The position numbers were made by a program, and so were the translations under genes. Source: Victivallales bacterium (lineage in GTDB: Bacteria > Verrucomicrobiota > Lentisphaeria > Victivallales > JAUVCU01). Taken from it: a stretch of 6,048 bases of DNA. The notes beneath the pieces are model-generated. The model saw nothing but the letters and a program-made list of their open reading frames with translations, was not told where the DNA came from and did no database searches. Positions 5,085 to 6,048 of the stretch are shown here, piece by piece; the first letter of the stretch is position 1, and each line of letters begins with the position of its first letter. Location: positions 1-6,048 of the forward strand of contig JAOZMT010000148.1 of the NCBI GenBank assembly GCA_029934175.1, given 5' to 3'.

Positions 5085-5850
5085 AATTGTCTCCTTTTTT
5101 AAGTTTGATATAAATTACAATATCTAAATATAAATCTTTTTGTAATTTGTATTTTTTTTTATTAAATAGATTATTATTTGCACAATTCGCAAAATCTATT
5201 TTATCATTTTTTATGCTCGTTTGCATATTTACTTTATACTTTGAAGATACTACTTCTTTAGTCGGAAAAGGACTAATTATAGAACTTGTATCATTCTCAC
5301 TATTTAAATTAACTATATTCCCCTGCTCTTCTGCCAAACATTTTCCTGTATGAGAAAAAGAAGAACCTACAAATATAAATTCATAAACACTTAGCTTTTT
5401 ACCGTTACTAGCATTTAGGACAATATCTTGAATAGGTATCAAATTATTTTTATCATAACCTATTTCAATACTAACTTTTGTTCCCTGAGAAACTTTATCT
5501 GCGTCTAAAAAACCTCCATTTTTAAAACCTGCCAAAATCATTGCAAACTGTAATTTAAATGGTGATATATCAGTCTTAACAATAGCCTCATGCAAACGAC
5601 CTTTATCTGTCGCAATCAAAACTTCAACAACACCTTTAAGCATATTAATTTGCCCTTTAAAAGATACTGAATTCATCGCACGATGTATTGTGATATCATC
5701 AATCACAATATCCCCATTATCAAGAACTTTACCATTCAACTGTTTTATCAAATTACTTTCTTGCTCTGACAAAGCAAATAAGTAATTCAAAAAGAACAAA
5801 ACGGTAAAGATTAAAACTAATTTTTTCTTCAAATGTGTCGTTATTCTCAT
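5038..5850 (-). CDS. Exported YdjY-domain protein
   Basis: This is a 270-residue protein of unknown function. Residues 1-26 look like a signal peptide: basic 'HLKKK', a hydrophobic run 'LVLIFTVLFFLNYLF', and probable cleavage after Ala26. The mature part matches the YdjY-like domain of planctomycete and verrucomicrobial proteins: 'GVVEVLIATDKGRLHEAIVKTDISP' (73-97; pattern E-x-L-x-x-x-x-x-G-K-x-H-E-x-x-x-x-x-D-x-x-P), 'LQFAMILAGFKNGG' (100-113), 'FIFVGSSF' (158-165) and a late 'IISPFP' (191-196). The final strand of the domain seems to be at 240-250 (LYLDIVIYIKL). Between it and 'YKVN' (205-208) is an extra low-complexity stretch holding one repeat-motif copy (FANCANN, 220-226). It is probably periplasmic or envelope-associated. 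It is the first gene of the operon. The ATG at 5848-5850 has no strong ribosome site, but the signal peptide supports it. Confidence 0.75.
   Translation of the reverse strand: MRITTHLKKKLVLIFTVLFFLNYLFALSEQESNLIKQLNGKVLDNGDIVIDDITIHRAMNSVSFKGQINMLKGVVEVLIATDKGRLHEAIVKTDISPFKLQFAMILAGFKNGGFLDADKVSQGTKVSIEIGYDKNNLIPIQDIVLNASNGKKLSVYEFIFVGSSFSHTGKCLAEEQGNIVNLNSENDTSSIISPFPTKEVVSSKYKVNMQTSIKNDKIDFANCANNNLFNKKKYKLQKDLYLDIVIYIKLKKGDNFDKDIDTKNHPIGSE
5091..5096 (-). promoter_or_regulatory. Ribosome binding site deciding the TTG start of the helicase
   Basis: The minus strand reads AAAAAAGGAG, then six bases, then TTG. It lies inside the 3' end of the upstream YdjY-domain gene. It is the best Shine-Dalgarno sequence in the window and fixes the start at TTG 5082-5084, so the 47-bp overlap is likely real. 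Confidence 0.7.
5178..5192 (-). repeat. Dispersed 15-bp motif, copy 12 (TTGCGAATTGTGCAA)
   Basis: A full consensus copy in the extra C-terminal stretch of the YdjY-domain gene, encoding 'FANCAN'. With flanking bases the inverted ends extend to TTTGC/GCAAA. Confidence 0.8.
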
Positions 5851-5880
5851 ATATACATCTACATATTAATTATTTTTTTA

Positions 5881-5910
5881 ATAATATACTGCATAAACAG
5901 CAAATTTCAA
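5881..5910 (-). promoter_or_regulatory. Probable sigma-70-like promoter of the five-gene operon
   Basis: On the minus strand TTGAAA (5905-5910) is followed after 16 bases by TATATT (5883-5888), or after 18 bases by TATTAT (5881-5886). Initiation would fall near 5875, leaving a leader of about 25 bases before the ATG at 5850. In AT-rich DNA such matches arise easily, so position and spacing carry most of the weight. Confidence 0.5.
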
Positions 5911-6048
5911 TTTATTTCTTTTTTAATATCCAATAATCAATGAAAAAAATGAGATACACAAACAAAATTCACACAGCCAGTCTACTTGTAAATAATCTAT
6001 TGTGTGAGGCTAAACTCTAAGCACACGAGCCGTAAGCAAGGAAAATAG
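5911..6048. other. Upstream non-coding region, no gene recognised
   Basis: The 138 bases beyond the promoter contain no supported gene. Both strands have early stops, apart from a 26-codon frame at 5940-6020 without a ribosome site. The part from about 5970 to 6026 carries TCACACA, TGTGTGA and GCACAC blocks that can pair in more than one way. It could be an operator region, the 3' end of an upstream gene or an intergenic repeat. Confidence 0.4.

Noticed and set aside
4781..5102. Two plus-strand frames rich in Tyr, Ile and Phe
   Set aside because: They are antisense readings of the Asn/His/Lys codons in the helicase linker, and the apparent membrane-protein composition is an artefact of that.
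5147..5353. 68-codon plus-strand frame
   Set aside because: Antisense to the YdjY-domain gene, with no ribosome site and no recognisable family.
5940..6020. 26-codon frame starting ATG AAA AAA ATG
   Set aside because: No Shine-Dalgarno sequence, no recognisable product, and length expected by chance.

Overview
The window is a low-G+C stretch (about 30% by eye) of a bacterial chromosome. It holds five tightly packed genes on the minus strand facing the 3' end of one plus-strand gene. The cell type looks Gram-negative: there is a TPR/heptosyltransferase-like protein, a DUF4139 (MuiA-type) C-terminus and an exported YdjY-domain protein. The YdjY-domain protein and the RhlB-type helicase would fit the PVC superphylum (Verrucomicrobiota/Lentisphaerota-like), but this is a weak guess and no taxon can be named from this sequence alone.

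Layout. Positions 1-282 (+) are the last 93 codons of a DUF4139 protein. Positions 277-556 are a large imperfect palindrome lying between two convergent stop codons. On the minus strand, in transcription order, come an exported YdjY-domain protein (5850-5038), an RhlB/RhlE-type DEAD-box RNA helicase (5084-3606), a YggS/PROSC PLP-binding protein (3604-2924), a PUA-less glutamate 5-kinase ProB (2927-2139) and a TPR protein with a glycosyltransferase-9-like C-terminus (2179-551). The junctions are a 47-bp overlap, a 1-bp gap, a 4-bp ATGA overlap and a 41-bp overlap, so this reads as one operon. A plausible sigma-70-like promoter sits at 5881-5910. Positions 5911-6048 show no convincing gene.

The genes belong to different processes: envelope or periplasm, RNA metabolism, PLP homeostasis, proline synthesis and sugar transfer. 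The yggS-proB pair echoes the family's name, 'proline synthetase co-transcribed'.

Two things are not explained by ordinary annotation. First, a 15-bp motif of the form TTGCGAANTNTGCAA occurs about twelve times in 4.5 kb, in both orientations, in all five minus-strand genes, and in more than one reading frame. That points to selection or spreading at the DNA level (an uptake-sequence-like, HIP1-like or protein-binding repeat). Second, the 277-556 palindrome folds on paper into a cloverleaf, with a long outer stem, two symmetrically placed small hairpins and a central hairpin. It resembles a MITE or a structured bidirectional gene-end element.
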